Assembly (NCBI GenBank): GCA_905215665.1
Contig: CAJMQR010000001.1
Location: forward strand, 1-50,279
Source: an uncultured bacterium
GTDB taxonomy: Bacteria; Bacillota; Clostridia; Oscillospirales; Oscillospiraceae
Length of the DNA stretch: 50,279 bases
Direction: 5' to 3'
In this document: piece after piece, positions 23,397-33,588 of the stretch
Layout of the letters: each line of letters begins with the position of its first letter
Numbering within the stretch: the first letter of the stretch is position 1
The notes under the pieces: generated by a model
Told to the model about the DNA's origin: nothing
The model's input: only the letters and a program-made list of their open reading frames with translations
The model's database searches: none
Position numbers and translations under genes: made by a program

Positions 23397-23858
23397 TTAA
23401 TCGTCGCCGAAGATATCATCCATCGTCAACGTCTGTGATGCATCCTGCTCGTCCTTCGGCTGCTCAAGCGCAATATCGAACTCCAGCGTCACAGGAACAT
23501 ATATAAAAATGGAATTGTCTTCGTCATAAATCTCGACCGAGACCGGTTTTGCTTCAATAAATGAATTAGCAAGGTACGGATAGTAGGTAAAATTGGCCAT
23601 ACCATTTTCATCCGTAACTACACGGGCGCTGTAAAAACTGCCCCTCTGTGGAAGGATGTAGAGCGTATGCCCCTGCACCGGCAGGCCATGCCGGGTCAGC
23701 CGTGCGGCGATCTGCACGGGCGTATTCCCGTCCGCTACAGCGGGCTGCGGCTCCATGGAAACAAGTTCCAGGGTATAGCTGTCGCGGATGAGGTTATCCA
23801 CACCGAAAAGCGCGAAAAGCACAGCCACGATTGCCAGAATAATTATCAGTTTTTTCAT
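23397..23858 (-). CDS. Membrane-anchored Ig-like (bacterial Ig/invasin type) domain protein
   Basis: The 153-residue protein has an N-terminal membrane segment (residues 3-20) and an extracytoplasmic beta-sandwich. Its sequence (ELVSMEPQPAVADGNTPVQIAARLT, GxPVQGHTLYILPQ, VTDENGMANFTYY) matches the Big-1/invasin-like pattern. The tail is acidic. It lies between the giant surface esterase and the permease genes, so it may help display or stabilise the surface uptake machinery. I know of no assigned function. Confidence 0.65.
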   Translation of the reverse strand: MKKLIIILAIVAVLFALFGVDNLIRDSYTLELVSMEPQPAVADGNTPVQIAARLTRHGLPVQGHTLYILPQRGSFYSARVVTDENGMANFTYYPYLANSFIEAKPVSVEIYDEDNSIFIYVPVTLEFDIALEQPKDEQDASQTLTMDDIFGDD

Positions 23859-23921
23859 ATGTCCCTCGTATCACCTAAGACTGCGAGGGGTGCAAACCGC
23901 ACCCCTCACAGTTGGGGAGTA

Positions 23922-26900
23922 TCAGGCTTTTCTGAGTTTGCGAAGAATCAGGAGCAGCGCACCCAGAGCGATCACAAGACCGCCACCAATGATCGTGATA
24001 ACTGTCCAGACAGGCAAACTGTCTTCCTCTTTCTGCTGCGTGGGAACAGACGGTTCCCCTACAGGCTTGATGATACCTGTGCCGTCCTCGGCGTCGTCAT
24101 AAAGAAGCGTCGTAACCTCGCACAGCTCGTATACCGCCAGCTGCGCGCCGTCGGCATCAAGTGCGATGATCTGTACTGCGTAGCTGCCGTTCGGGTCGAG
24201 ATTCATAATCACGGTGTTGGTATCAGCAGCACTCTCTGAGGTGATGTAGCGGTGTGATTTCACACCGTCTTCCTCAGTCACCGCAAAGACGTTGATCAGA
24301 TAGGAGTCCGCACCTTCCGTCGGCTCCCACGCAAGGGTGATCGTGGTGCTGGTGACTGTGGGCTCGGCTACGGCGCCCACACCGTCAGTTGCAGACAGCG
24401 GAGAAATTTCCGGAGTGCCCACAAGTGTCACGGTACCGAGGGAACACAGGTCAGTATTCCAGTCGTCACAGGGAGAAGCCCATCCTATGGTCGTGTTTTT
24501 TGGATCGTCGGGACCGCTGGCATTGTTATAATCGACCCACTGAATGTCAAAGCCGATCTGCGTCCCCTCTGCCAGCTTCTCTTTCAGATCTGAGGAGGGG
24601 TACAGCGCCATCTCAAAGTCATAGCAGCCGTCCTTATACTTCCAGATAAAGGTATTAGCATTGACGCCGTCGCCAAGAATTGCCGCACCCGCCGGTGTAG
24701 TAGCGCCATAGGTATTCTTCGGATTCCACGCCGGAGGATTCACGGGCGAACCGCCACCGCAGTAGCCCCAGGTCATCCATGCAAAAGCACCTGCATTGGG
24801 GCGTTTGGAAAAATCAATCAGCTCAGAGCTGCTCACAAGACCGTCAAAGTCGAACACAACCTTGACAAGATCGTTATTGGCATCTTCGGTAGCATCTTTG
24901 ATCTGTCCGGCGATATAAATGGCGTTGTTGTCCCACTTCATCTTATACCAGCCGGTGTTTTCCGCGGTGCCGTCCACCGGGCGGCGCGTCAGTTCATATT
25001 TGGTATTGGTAGCCCATTCCCTCAGCTCACCGTCAACATTGGGCGTGCCCTTTGCTGCTTCCGCTGTTGGATTGGTATAGGACTGCTTGCCCGGGCCGCT
25101 GCTACTGCCGCCACTTGTGAGGCGCGTGTCCCCGGGACCGTCAAGGAGTGTTACCGTCCCAAGGGAACGCAGGTCTCTGCCCCAGTCAGCATAGGGAGAA
25201 GCCCAGCCGATGGTGGTATTCTTTACATCTTCAGGGGTAGACGCGTTGTTAAAGTCGACCCACTGAATGTCAAAACCAAGCTGTGTGCCAACCTTCAGCT
25301 TTTCCTTCATGGCTGCCGTGGGATACAACGCCATTTCAAAACAGTAGGCGCTGTCAGCATACCTCCACTCAAAGGCGTTTGCATTTATTCCGTCTCCAAG
25401 CACCACCGTACCCGCAGCCAGTTTCCCACCAAAGGTGTTCTTCGGATTCCATGCCGCCGGTTTGGTTGCTGAGCCTCCGTTATGTCCCCATGTCATCCAG
25501 GAATGAACGCCTGCGTTGGGGCGCTGTGAGAAGTTCACGTAGGTGCTGTCTGTTGCCAGGCCGTCAAAGTCAAGAATGAATTTGATAATATCATTGTTTG
25601 CATCCAGTGTTGCATCCGTAATCTGTCCGGCAACGTAAATCGCATCCCCGCTCCAACGGATCATATACCAGCCGGTGTCTGTGGCCGTACCGTCCACAGG
25701 TCGCTGAGTCAGCTCGTACTTTGTGTCTCCGACCCATTCGCTTAGATCTCCGTCAACGGTCGGAGTCTCGCGTATAGCCTCTGCCTTGGGATTCATATAG
25801 GCCGGCTGATCGGGGTCAGGCTGATCGGGGTCAGGCTGATCGGGATCAGGCTGATCGGGGTCGGGCTGATCGGGGTCGGGCTGATCGGGGTCGGGCTGTG
25901 TTCTCGGGCCGTCAGCGAATTCAAGTGTACCGAGCTTGCGCAGATCGTCGCCCCAGTCGATCTTGTCCGATGCCCAGCCGATGGTGGTATTCTTCGTATC
26001 ATGGGGATCTGTCGCACCGTTCAGATCAACCCATTGAATGTCAAAGCCGATGCTGCTGCCAATCTTCAGATACTGCTTCATGCCCTCTGCGGGATGAAGC
26101 GCAATCTCGAAGTCATATGCTCCGTCGCTATAATTCCAGACATATCGGTTTTCATTTTTGGTATCCCCGATGACATCGCTGCCACTGGAGAGATTGCTGC
26201 ACCACGCGTTCAGCGGGTTCCAGGGAGCCGGGTTTTTGTCATCATCAGGTTCGCCGTGATAACCCCAGGTCATCCAGGAATAGGCGCCGGCATGGTCACG
26301 CTCATAGAAGCGAACCTCACTCTCCCCTGCGGGAACACCGTCAAAATCGAAAGCGAACTTGAGAATATCGTTGTTCTCATCCATTGTGGGGTCGTCAATG
26401 TGACCCGCAACATAAATGGTATCAGCGTCCCATTTCAGTTTGAACCAGCCGGTAGTCTGCGCTTCGCCATCAATGACACGTCTGGTCAGTTCATACTTCT
26501 GTTCGTCTTCCCACTCGTCCAGCTTACCGTCCACCTTTGGGGTATCATTCCTCGCAATTGCAACGAGTTCCGGTTCCGGCTCCACAGTCTTGACCAGTTT
26601 GATCTTGCCGGTCTTACCCAGATCATCGTTCCAGCTTCTTTCATTGGAAGCCCAGCCGACAGTAGTGTGCTTTGAGTCGTTTTCAGATGCGGCTCCGTTG
26701 AAATCGACCCACTGGATATCAAAGCCAATCTCGGCGCCAGCCTTGAGCATAGCCTTGAGTTCCTCATTAGGAACCAAGTTCATCTCAAACGTGTAAACAC
26801 CATTTTCGTAATTCCGTTGAAGCTGGTTGGCCGTCTTTCCGTCGCCAAGTATGTGATTGCCCGCAGGAAGTGTTGCACCATAAGCATTCAGCGGATTAAA

Positions 26901-29030
26901 GGGAAGCGGTTTTTCCGGTGTGCTGCCCGGGCCGGAATAGCCCCACATCATCCATGAATAAACTCCTGCGTGAAGACGCTCTGTAAAATCAGAATACTTA
27001 TCAGCATGCCCATCAAAGTCCAGCAGAATCTTGATGATGTCATTGTTTGCATCTTCTGTGGCGTCAGTGATCTGGCCCGCGAGAAAAATACCCTGTTCGT
27101 TCCACCGGATCTGATACCAGCCGGTGGTTTGTGCCTCTCCGTCGACCACACGCTGTATCATGGGATATTTTTCGGAATCCCCCCACTCGGTCAGCTTGCC
27201 GTCCACAGTGACCTTGCCGTATTCGGCTGCGCCGGACTTGACCTCAGCGTTCTCGGGGCCGCCGTTGGCCGCGTACGCCATCAGCAATTCCTTGAGCTTC
27301 TCGGTGATCCTCTCATAACCGGCCTGAGAGGGATGGGTGTTGTCGTCAGAGATCTCCACAGCCCACTGCGTTGTCTCAGAAAGAAACACCGTGTTTCCAT
27401 CCGCGCGGCAGATTTTCTTTGCCGCCTCGCGGATGGAGGACTGGCGCAATGCAGTGTTGTTGTCATTCAGCGCCTGCACAATGTAAATCGTTGCATCGGG
27501 ATAATAGCCGCGCAGCTTTTGCACAAAGGCGGCGTAATCATTGACGAAATTTTCGCTCTGTTCCTTTGTTTGCAGATAGTCATTCACGCCCAACGCGATA
27601 AAAATCGCAGTAGGCTGACGTTCTTCAGAAAAGCCGTCATAGGGAGTGTAGTCGGAAATCTTATCTATGGGACGCTCATAGTTGAAGAAAGCGCTCTCCA
27701 TGCCGATACGGGTCTCACCGTCCCAACCCTCCATCGGTTCCTTGTCATAGTAGCCAAAATTATAGTAGCCCCAGCCGGAGGCCTTGTCGTTATAGTAGCC
27801 GCCGTCCTCATCACACAGGGAAATGCCGCCCAGCGCATAGACCGTCCAGTCCCAGCCTGCCAGACGCGCAGAGTTGAATGTCCCGCTGCGGTGATCCTCG
27901 GAGATGGAATCACCGATGAACATAGCGTAATACGGCTTGGCCTCTGTTCTGGTCACTGCGGCGTCCTTGGCAACGTAGAAACCCTTGAGGTTCATGCCGG
28001 GACCGTAGACACGGACGGTATGTTTGTCCTCGCCTGCGACCTGGATCTTCATCAGGCCTTCAGCCGCATCGTATTCCGTAATGTTGCCATCCAGTTCCAC
28101 GGCGATGGAGGACTTCCTTGCAAGATCCAGATACAAAACGGAACCCGTGAAGTCAAAAGTCACACTGGGGGTAGTCCAATAGGAGATTTTCACACCGTCT
28201 TCTTCCTTCCAACGGCCCAGATAGGTCAGACGCTCGTCGGTGCAGGAGATATAGTCGGTTTGCTCGCTCGGACCGGGCTGAAGCACCAGCTTCACCTCGC
28301 CGATCGTACTTAAATCGTCGTTCCAGTTCATTTTATCAGATGCCCAGCCGATGGTGGTATGCTTCGCGTCGTCCGCACTCTGGGCATCATTGCGGTCAAC
28401 CCACTGAAAATCAAAGCCAATGGTTCCGTTTTCCTGAAGGTGTGCCTTCATTTCGGTCGTGGGAATCAGGGCAAGCTCAAAGGAATAAATACCATTGTCA
28501 TACTTCGGTGCACAGGAATTGTAGGTCTCGCCGTCACCAAGAACATCGCTGCCCGCAGGAAGGCTGTCCCCTCTGTACGCATTGATCGCATTAAATGGTG
28601 CCGGATCCTTGGGATTGTTGTCGTTGAACCAGTAACCCCAGGTCATCCACGAATAGACACCCGCGTGGCTGCGCGTCCCAAAGCTGAGGTCTGCACCCGC
28701 AGCAGGACGGCCGTCAAAGTCCAGCAGGACTTTGAGAATGTCGTTTCCGTCGTTGGTCGCATCGGAGATCTGGCCGCCGACATAGAGCGCGTTTTCATCC
28801 CACATGAGTTTGATCCAGCCTGTGGTCTGCGCTTCGCCGTCTACCACCCGCTTGGTAAGCGGATAGCCCGGGCAGTTTTCCCATTCGCTCAGATCGCCAT
28901 CAAACGTCGGTGTTCCCTTGATAGCCTGCGCTTTCGGTTCCTCCGCCGCGCCTGTCTTAAACAGAGCGACCGCAGGGATCAGGGAAAGCAACATCGCCAT
29001 CGCCAGAATGAATGTGCAAACTCTTTTCAT
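23922..29030 (-). CDS. Giant cell-surface CE2-like SGNH esterase with five CBM9-like modules
   Basis: The 1702-residue protein is ordered as follows: signal peptide; CBM9-like module (about 37-255); CE2-type jelly roll plus SGNH esterase (about 260-590) with GDS at 371-374, Gly in YALGGIS, Asn in GVND and the DNTHP dyad near 565; CBM9-like modules at about 600-810 and 823-1040; a (DPDQP)6 linker (1042-1077); CBM9-like modules at about 1080-1295 and 1321-1530; a fibronectin-III-like domain (about 1540-1640); and a C-terminal membrane helix with a basic tail (LRKLRKA). CE2 enzymes remove acetyl groups from plant or host glycans; CBM9 modules bind reducing ends. It likely holds and deacetylates glycan at the surface. 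GGAAGGAG precedes the ATG. Confidence 0.82.
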   Translation of the reverse strand: MKRVCTFILAMAMLLSLIPAVALFKTGAAEEPKAQAIKGTPTFDGDLSEWENCPGYPLTKRVVDGEAQTTGWIKLMWDENALYVGGQISDATNDGNDILKVLLDFDGRPAAGADLSFGTRSHAGVYSWMTWGYWFNDNNPKDPAPFNAINAYRGDSLPAGSDVLGDGETYNSCAPKYDNGIYSFELALIPTTEMKAHLQENGTIGFDFQWVDRNDAQSADDAKHTTIGWASDKMNWNDDLSTIGEVKLVLQPGPSEQTDYISCTDERLTYLGRWKEEDGVKISYWTTPSVTFDFTGSVLYLDLARKSSIAVELDGNITEYDAAEGLMKIQVAGEDKHTVRVYGPGMNLKGFYVAKDAAVTRTEAKPYYAMFIGDSISEDHRSGTFNSARLAGWDWTVYALGGISLCDEDGGYYNDKASGWGYYNFGYYDKEPMEGWDGETRIGMESAFFNYERPIDKISDYTPYDGFSEERQPTAIFIALGVNDYLQTKEQSENFVNDYAAFVQKLRGYYPDATIYIVQALNDNNTALRQSSIREAAKKICRADGNTVFLSETTQWAVEISDDNTHPSQAGYERITEKLKELLMAYAANGGPENAEVKSGAAEYGKVTVDGKLTEWGDSEKYPMIQRVVDGEAQTTGWYQIRWNEQGIFLAGQITDATEDANNDIIKILLDFDGHADKYSDFTERLHAGVYSWMMWGYSGPGSTPEKPLPFNPLNAYGATLPAGNHILGDGKTANQLQRNYENGVYTFEMNLVPNEELKAMLKAGAEIGFDIQWVDFNGAASENDSKHTTVGWASNERSWNDDLGKTGKIKLVKTVEPEPELVAIARNDTPKVDGKLDEWEDEQKYELTRRVIDGEAQTTGWFKLKWDADTIYVAGHIDDPTMDENNDILKFAFDFDGVPAGESEVRFYERDHAGAYSWMTWGYHGEPDDDKNPAPWNPLNAWCSNLSSGSDVIGDTKNENRYVWNYSDGAYDFEIALHPAEGMKQYLKIGSSIGFDIQWVDLNGATDPHDTKNTTIGWASDKIDWGDDLRKLGTLEFADGPRTQPDPDQPDPDQPDPDQPDPDQPDPDQPDPDQPAYMNPKAEAIRETPTVDGDLSEWVGDTKYELTQRPVDGTATDTGWYMIRWSGDAIYVAGQITDATLDANNDIIKFILDFDGLATDSTYVNFSQRPNAGVHSWMTWGHNGGSATKPAAWNPKNTFGGKLAAGTVVLGDGINANAFEWRYADSAYCFEMALYPTAAMKEKLKVGTQLGFDIQWVDFNNASTPEDVKNTTIGWASPYADWGRDLRSLGTVTLLDGPGDTRLTSGGSSSGPGKQSYTNPTAEAAKGTPNVDGELREWATNTKYELTRRPVDGTAENTGWYKMKWDNNAIYIAGQIKDATEDANNDLVKVVFDFDGLVSSSELIDFSKRPNAGAFAWMTWGYCGGGSPVNPPAWNPKNTYGATTPAGAAILGDGVNANTFIWKYKDGCYDFEMALYPSSDLKEKLAEGTQIGFDIQWVDYNNASGPDDPKNTTIGWASPCDDWNTDLCSLGTVTLVGTPEISPLSATDGVGAVAEPTVTSTTITLAWEPTEGADSYLINVFAVTEEDGVKSHRYITSESAADTNTVIMNLDPNGSYAVQIIALDADGAQLAVYELCEVTTLLYDDAEDGTGIIKPVGEPSVPTQQKEEDSLPVWTVITIIGGGLVIALGALLLILRKLRKA
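25804..25899 (-). repeat. 15-bp tandem repeat encoding the (DPDQP)6 linker
   Basis: Six near-identical 15-base units (consensus CTGATCGGGGTCAGG on the + strand) encode six DPDQP units between CBM9-like modules of the giant esterase. Small differences fall mostly at third codon positions. Copy number is likely to vary between strains. Confidence 0.9.
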
Positions 29031-29054
29031 GTTTTTTTCTCCTTCCGTGATCTG

Positions 29055-30935
29055 TCACTTCACAAGCGTCAGATTTCCGAGGACGGTATAATCGCGGTAG
29101 CCGGTCCCTCCATAGTCGCTCCATGCGACGCAGGAATCACGGTCTCCGCTTCCCATGTCGTCGTTGATACCGAGGTCAAAACCGATAATCTTATTCTCCG
29201 TAACCATGTCCTTGACCAGATCATTCCAGGAGCACTTCGCCTCAATCGTATAGCCCGTGTCCGTGATGTTCACAGTGGCTTCGCAGTCAAATTCGTCCGA
29301 GATATCCAAGTTCGTAGACGGATTTGTAATAACGATATCACCAGCCGCAGTGATGTTGATTGCATACTGCGCGGGCGTATATGCCGCTGCCGAGCCCTCA
29401 TCGCGGATACGCGGAACATCGACGAAAACCGCAAGACCGTCACGGTGATACTGATCGCCGCGATTCTCCACAGGATAGGAATAGGACACCACACTGTCCG
29501 TGATCTCGGCATAAATATAGAGGTAATTCTCGTCCCACATAGCTCTGACCTTGCCGCGGGTATTCGTCGGAAGCATACCGGCTGCGCCCGCAACACGGTC
29601 GACCGACATCGGCACCGTCTCGTTCCACAGCTCCTCCGCCGTACCGTCAATGACGGGTGTACCATATTTAGCGATGCCGGAGCGGGTATACCAGTGGACA
29701 ATTCTGTCCTCGTAATTTTTGAGAGTCTCCTCGCTGCTCTTCTCGCCGTCGGGCAAATCAACCACGCGTTTTGCAAACTTTGGAAGGTTGACCGCCACAT
29801 AGTGCAGCTCAAAGGTTCCGGAGGTGCTCATCCACCAGTCGCCAGTCTTTGGCTTGTCTCCAACCGTATAGGTCATGTACATCGTGGGGGTATCGACCAT
29901 GCCATAGGGGTTCTTTACGAACTCTGCAAAGCAGCGCATCTTTGGCTCGTCGTCGCTGACAATCAGCTTGCTTGTTGTCATTTCCTTCCATGTGGGATAT
30001 TCCCAATTAATGCCGTCGTCAGATTCCTGAATATAGACGACCTCATTGTCCTTTTCGTTAGGATCACGTGCTTGAGGATTGGCACAAATCGTCATCATGA
30101 ATTTGTTCGTCAGGGTATTGTAGGTAAATCCAGCACCAGACTTGTCGAAGATGACAGGGCAATCCTTGTTCGCCGGAAAATGGATGCCATCATCGGAGAC
30201 CGCAAGACGCATTACATCGTCCTTGCCGTCATAGTAGTACATCATGAACTTTCCGTCCTTGTAGATGACGGAAGGCATGCCGGAGCCATAGAGCCCCTGG
30301 TGCCAGTTTTCCTTCTCCGGTTGCATAACAGGCAGCGGATCCTCGCCGCCATACCAATCGAGATGGATGCCGTCTGTAGAGGTGGCATGGACGATGGTGC
30401 CGTCACCATAAGCCGCGCCATAATCATCGGCGGTACTGCATGTTTCAAACCAGAAATAGTACTTTCCGTCTACATACACAACAGCAGGATCCGCAAGATG
30501 CTGCTTGATGTAAGTGGTGTTTTCCTTTACGGAACGCAGACGGTAAACAATTTGGATATTTGTCCAGTGTTTCAGGTCCGTGCTCTCTGCGTACCATACG
30601 CCATCCCATGGGGACGAACGTGTCCACCACATTTTATATACACCGTCAATATTCAAAATGCAGGAACCCCAGTCATAGCTGGCATCCACTGGAAAGGCAT
30701 CGAGCACCCAATTTCCAAGATCCTGAACAACAATGCTGTCGCCCGACCAGTCCTGATCCAGATCATTCGCCTGTGTGGGTTTGGCTACCGGCTCTGATAT
30801 CGCGCTGCTGGTTTCTGATCCGCCTATGTTCTCCGACAGTTGGGTTTCATTCTGCCGCGGGCCACAGCCCGTGACTACGGAAACAACCGTACCCACAGTC
30901 AGCAGCAGCGCGAGGAGTTTTCTCATTTTTTTCAT
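29055..30935 (-). CDS. Lipoprotein with five-bladed beta-propeller (GH43/GH117-type fold) and C-terminal CBM9-like domain
   Basis: The 626-residue protein has a signal peptide with lipobox VTGC (C at about residue 24). A propeller (about 65-400) follows, with blades marked by DGVYKMWWTRSS, DPAVVYVDGKYYFWF and DGKFMMYYYDGKDD. A CBM9-like domain (about 415-626) begins at GTPVIDGTAEELWNE. Five-bladed propellers of this type form the GH43/GH62/GH117/GH130 glycosidase clans, but the catalytic acids cannot be assigned by eye. It is probably an outer-leaflet glycosidase or binding protein sharing the CBM9 specificity of the neighbouring giant esterase. GGAGGTG precedes the ATG. Confidence 0.75.
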   Translation of the reverse strand: MKKMRKLLALLLTVGTVVSVVTGCGPRQNETQLSENIGGSETSSAISEPVAKPTQANDLDQDWSGDSIVVQDLGNWVLDAFPVDASYDWGSCILNIDGVYKMWWTRSSPWDGVWYAESTDLKHWTNIQIVYRLRSVKENTTYIKQHLADPAVVYVDGKYYFWFETCSTADDYGAAYGDGTIVHATSTDGIHLDWYGGEDPLPVMQPEKENWHQGLYGSGMPSVIYKDGKFMMYYYDGKDDVMRLAVSDDGIHFPANKDCPVIFDKSGAGFTYNTLTNKFMMTICANPQARDPNEKDNEVVYIQESDDGINWEYPTWKEMTTSKLIVSDDEPKMRCFAEFVKNPYGMVDTPTMYMTYTVGDKPKTGDWWMSTSGTFELHYVAVNLPKFAKRVVDLPDGEKSSEETLKNYEDRIVHWYTRSGIAKYGTPVIDGTAEELWNETVPMSVDRVAGAAGMLPTNTRGKVRAMWDENYLYIYAEITDSVVSYSYPVENRGDQYHRDGLAVFVDVPRIRDEGSAAAYTPAQYAINITAAGDIVITNPSTNLDISDEFDCEATVNITDTGYTIEAKCSWNDLVKDMVTENKIIGFDLGINDDMGSGDRDSCVAWSDYGGTGYRDYTVLGNLTLVK

Positions 30936-30961
30936 TAACTACACCTCCGAATGGTTTTGAA

Positions 30962-33565
30962 TTATTCATCAAAAGTAACTGTCAGCTCCGCTTCTGTAAC
31001 ACCTGCGGGAAGGATAATCCGTTCGTTTTCTGCATCGTAGGCGCCGATGTTCCAGAATATGGCTTTTTTCCCCTCCGGGTGCGGAAGACGGATGGAGATC
31101 TGTTCCGGTTGCGGAAAACCATCGGTGCCGACTTTTACTCGGGCCGTGATTCTGCCGGAGGCCGCCTCGCTGCGAATACTGCAATGCAGCATACCGTAGT
31201 AGGTTTTCAAGCCTTCAATACACAGTTCCTTGCCATCCTCAAGCCACTTTCTGGGAATTCCCTCCATCAGACGCAGCGCCTTGTTCTCCCAAATTTCGTA
31301 AACCATCATCCAGCGCCAACGCATCATAAACCACGTTTCTTCGTGTAGCTTATGGGGGCTAGCATGGAAGTAATGCTCCCAGAAGCTGTAAGTTCCACGA
31401 TCCGCCAGACTGGCCAGACCGCAGTAGAACTCCTGCAGGAAGAGTTTACGCTGATCAAGGCGGAGCTGCCCATATGGATGGGGACTATAATAGGGCTGGC
31501 TGAAGCATACGTTATTGATTGCAAGAAATTCAGAGGTGTACTCCAGAATCTCGCGGGACAGCGAATCCTCCGGCTCCAGAGCATCCTGAAGAATGAGGTA
31601 GGCTGCGCCGAGGATCTCCCGAATTACAAAGGAACCGTGGGTGTACCAATTTCCGCCGTCGGCATAGAGGCAGCAGGGGCCGGTATACTCCGGCCACATC
31701 GGACAGGACCGGATCCATTTACCGCTTGCCGTAGGGATAACCGGCGCGCGTTCCATACTTCTGACCAAGGTTTCGCGAATGTTCTCTTTCATTTCCGCAG
31801 CAACCGCAGCGTATTTTCGGCTGTGCTCCGGGTCAATGGTCTCGAGCATCTCACCCGCGCGGGCAAGGCCTGCATAGGCGCCCGCGTTGAGCATAAAAGA
31901 GTGATAATAATCGTTCGGATCCGCAATCTTCCCCTTAATCATGCCGTAGCCCATGCCATCCTTCAGGGAAGCGTCCAGATTCTCACGCCGCCAGTCGATC
32001 AGGAAATCGGCCGCCTTGACAATGGCGTCATGCACCTTGCTCAGCCAGCGCTTGTCACGTGTGATTCGCCAGTGCTCACCCATAGTCCACAGTGCGCTCC
32101 CGGTCTCCAGCATATACCCCGCAAAGTTCTGGATCATTCCGTTCGGGAGCTGCTTTTCCACAAAATACTGGATGGCACGCTCGGCAAGACCGTGCATCCC
32201 CATGGCATCGAGGATCTGAATGCCAGGAGAACTCTCGGAGCCGATGGCGGTATATACTCCGACGATCGGTACGACGGGCTCGTCCGGATTTTTGCCGAAA
32301 TAACCGATATCCTGATGGAGCAGGCCGGCCTTTATCATTTCCTCAATGCGTTTTTCCGGCAGATGGATACGTGCGCTCGCAGAAAGCTCCTTTTCCCAGA
32401 ACTCCACAGCCTCGGCAAAGCGGTCTTCAAAGCGATTGTTCAGAACTGCTACCGCTCGTGCCTCGTTCAGCGGGGTGTGGGGAATCATATAGTCAAATGT
32501 AACGGTCTCGCCGGGAGCCAGCAGCGCGGCGATCTCGCTGGCTGGCATGGGTTTGCCGTTCAGTTTTGCCATCGCACAGCAGCGATCCGTCATGCGGAAC
32601 CGAACAAGGCCCTTGGGCGCGTCATAATAGAATTTCTCAGCCTCCATCAGCGGAGCGGGCGCAAGCGAGAAGGCATAAGCAGGCGCGGTACTGCGGTTTT
32701 CCGCCACAACGCGCACATACAGGACGGTTTCCTCCTCTCTTGAGAACTCACCGTCGAGGATCTTGTCGGTGTATGCCTGGTGCTCCGGAGTTTGCATATA
32801 GCCGGAGCCGCAGGCGTCCGCTGCATACATATCTGTGCCGCGGATATTTTCACTCTTCAACGCCTGTTTTTCCAGCGTGGTAAAGAAGGTGGAGTGGTAG
32901 CACATTCCATCGTCATCATCAAAAACTTCGATGATGGGCAAATAGCCTTTGTAGAGTTTTTTGGAAACGATGTTGCGGCAGCCGATACCTCGGCCGTTGT
33001 GCAGGCGGATCGTGTAGATCTTACCCTCCAGCTCAGGCAGCTCCTTTTCGCGCGGCCCCAGCGAGAAAAAACGCGGCTGGATCTGATCGTAGATCTGTTC
33101 GTCGTTTCCCGCCTGGCCACCATGAACGGCGACTTGGAAGAAGCGCATATCCTTGGAAATACCGAGCCATGCCGGACATTTCAATTCATAGGTCTCTTTG
33201 GCGGCGCGGTCATAGTCGTATTCCTCGCCTTCCTCCACGGTTTCGCTCTTGCTCTTTGCTCCGGATACATCGATCTGTGCAAGGATCTCGTCATAACTGC
33301 GCGAATCATTTTCCTCTGTCACTGCGGCACCGCAGCTCGGCACGCAGATCGGATATTCCTTTTTTACATCGCGCAGGAAGAAACCGAATCCCGCATCTCC
33401 CTTCACCTGTACAAGTGTGGCGCAGGGACCGTAATCCAGCGTTTCGCCGCTAACGGTGATACAGGTGCATCCGGGCGTTTCCTCAATGCTCTCCAGCTTC
33501 CCGTACCGTACCGCCACCGTGACGGAAGCAGGGGGCGCCTTCCAGAGTACTCGAACTGTTTTCAT
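30962..33565 (-). CDS. Cytosolic (alpha/alpha)6-barrel (six-hairpin) glycoside hydrolase candidate
   Basis: The 867-residue protein has no signal peptide. It combines an N-terminal beta-sandwich region (about 1-380) with a six-hairpin barrel (about 400-760) containing DIGYFGKNPDEPVVP, GMIQNFAGYMLETGSALW and DPNDYYHSFMLNAGAY, then a C-terminal beta domain. This resembles GH78/GH95/GH127-type glycosidases, but I cannot assign the family or catalytic acid. Lack of an export signal implies action on imported oligosaccharides. The ATG at 33565 was chosen because GGAGGGG lies 9 bases upstream; an ATG 48 bases earlier lies within the upstream gene's end. Confidence 0.7.
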   Translation of the reverse strand: MKTVRVLWKAPPASVTVAVRYGKLESIEETPGCTCITVSGETLDYGPCATLVQVKGDAGFGFFLRDVKKEYPICVPSCGAAVTEENDSRSYDEILAQIDVSGAKSKSETVEEGEEYDYDRAAKETYELKCPAWLGISKDMRFFQVAVHGGQAGNDEQIYDQIQPRFFSLGPREKELPELEGKIYTIRLHNGRGIGCRNIVSKKLYKGYLPIIEVFDDDDGMCYHSTFFTTLEKQALKSENIRGTDMYAADACGSGYMQTPEHQAYTDKILDGEFSREEETVLYVRVVAENRSTAPAYAFSLAPAPLMEAEKFYYDAPKGLVRFRMTDRCCAMAKLNGKPMPASEIAALLAPGETVTFDYMIPHTPLNEARAVAVLNNRFEDRFAEAVEFWEKELSASARIHLPEKRIEEMIKAGLLHQDIGYFGKNPDEPVVPIVGVYTAIGSESSPGIQILDAMGMHGLAERAIQYFVEKQLPNGMIQNFAGYMLETGSALWTMGEHWRITRDKRWLSKVHDAIVKAADFLIDWRRENLDASLKDGMGYGMIKGKIADPNDYYHSFMLNAGAYAGLARAGEMLETIDPEHSRKYAAVAAEMKENIRETLVRSMERAPVIPTASGKWIRSCPMWPEYTGPCCLYADGGNWYTHGSFVIREILGAAYLILQDALEPEDSLSREILEYTSEFLAINNVCFSQPYYSPHPYGQLRLDQRKLFLQEFYCGLASLADRGTYSFWEHYFHASPHKLHEETWFMMRWRWMMVYEIWENKALRLMEGIPRKWLEDGKELCIEGLKTYYGMLHCSIRSEAASGRITARVKVGTDGFPQPEQISIRLPHPEGKKAIFWNIGAYDAENERIILPAGVTEAELTVTFDE

Positions 33566-33588
33566 CTTTCCAATCCCCTCCGATTGCT

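Noticed and set aside
25804..25899. Short tandem repeats resembling a CRISPR-like array
   Set aside because: The 15-base units have no spacers and are in frame, encoding the DPDQP linker of the giant esterase.
28359..30797. Long + strand frame of 812 codons opposite the propeller and giant esterase genes
   Set aside because: It lies antisense to two genes with clear signal peptides, domains and ribosome sites, has no recognisable domain and begins inside a coding region; it is a composition shadow.
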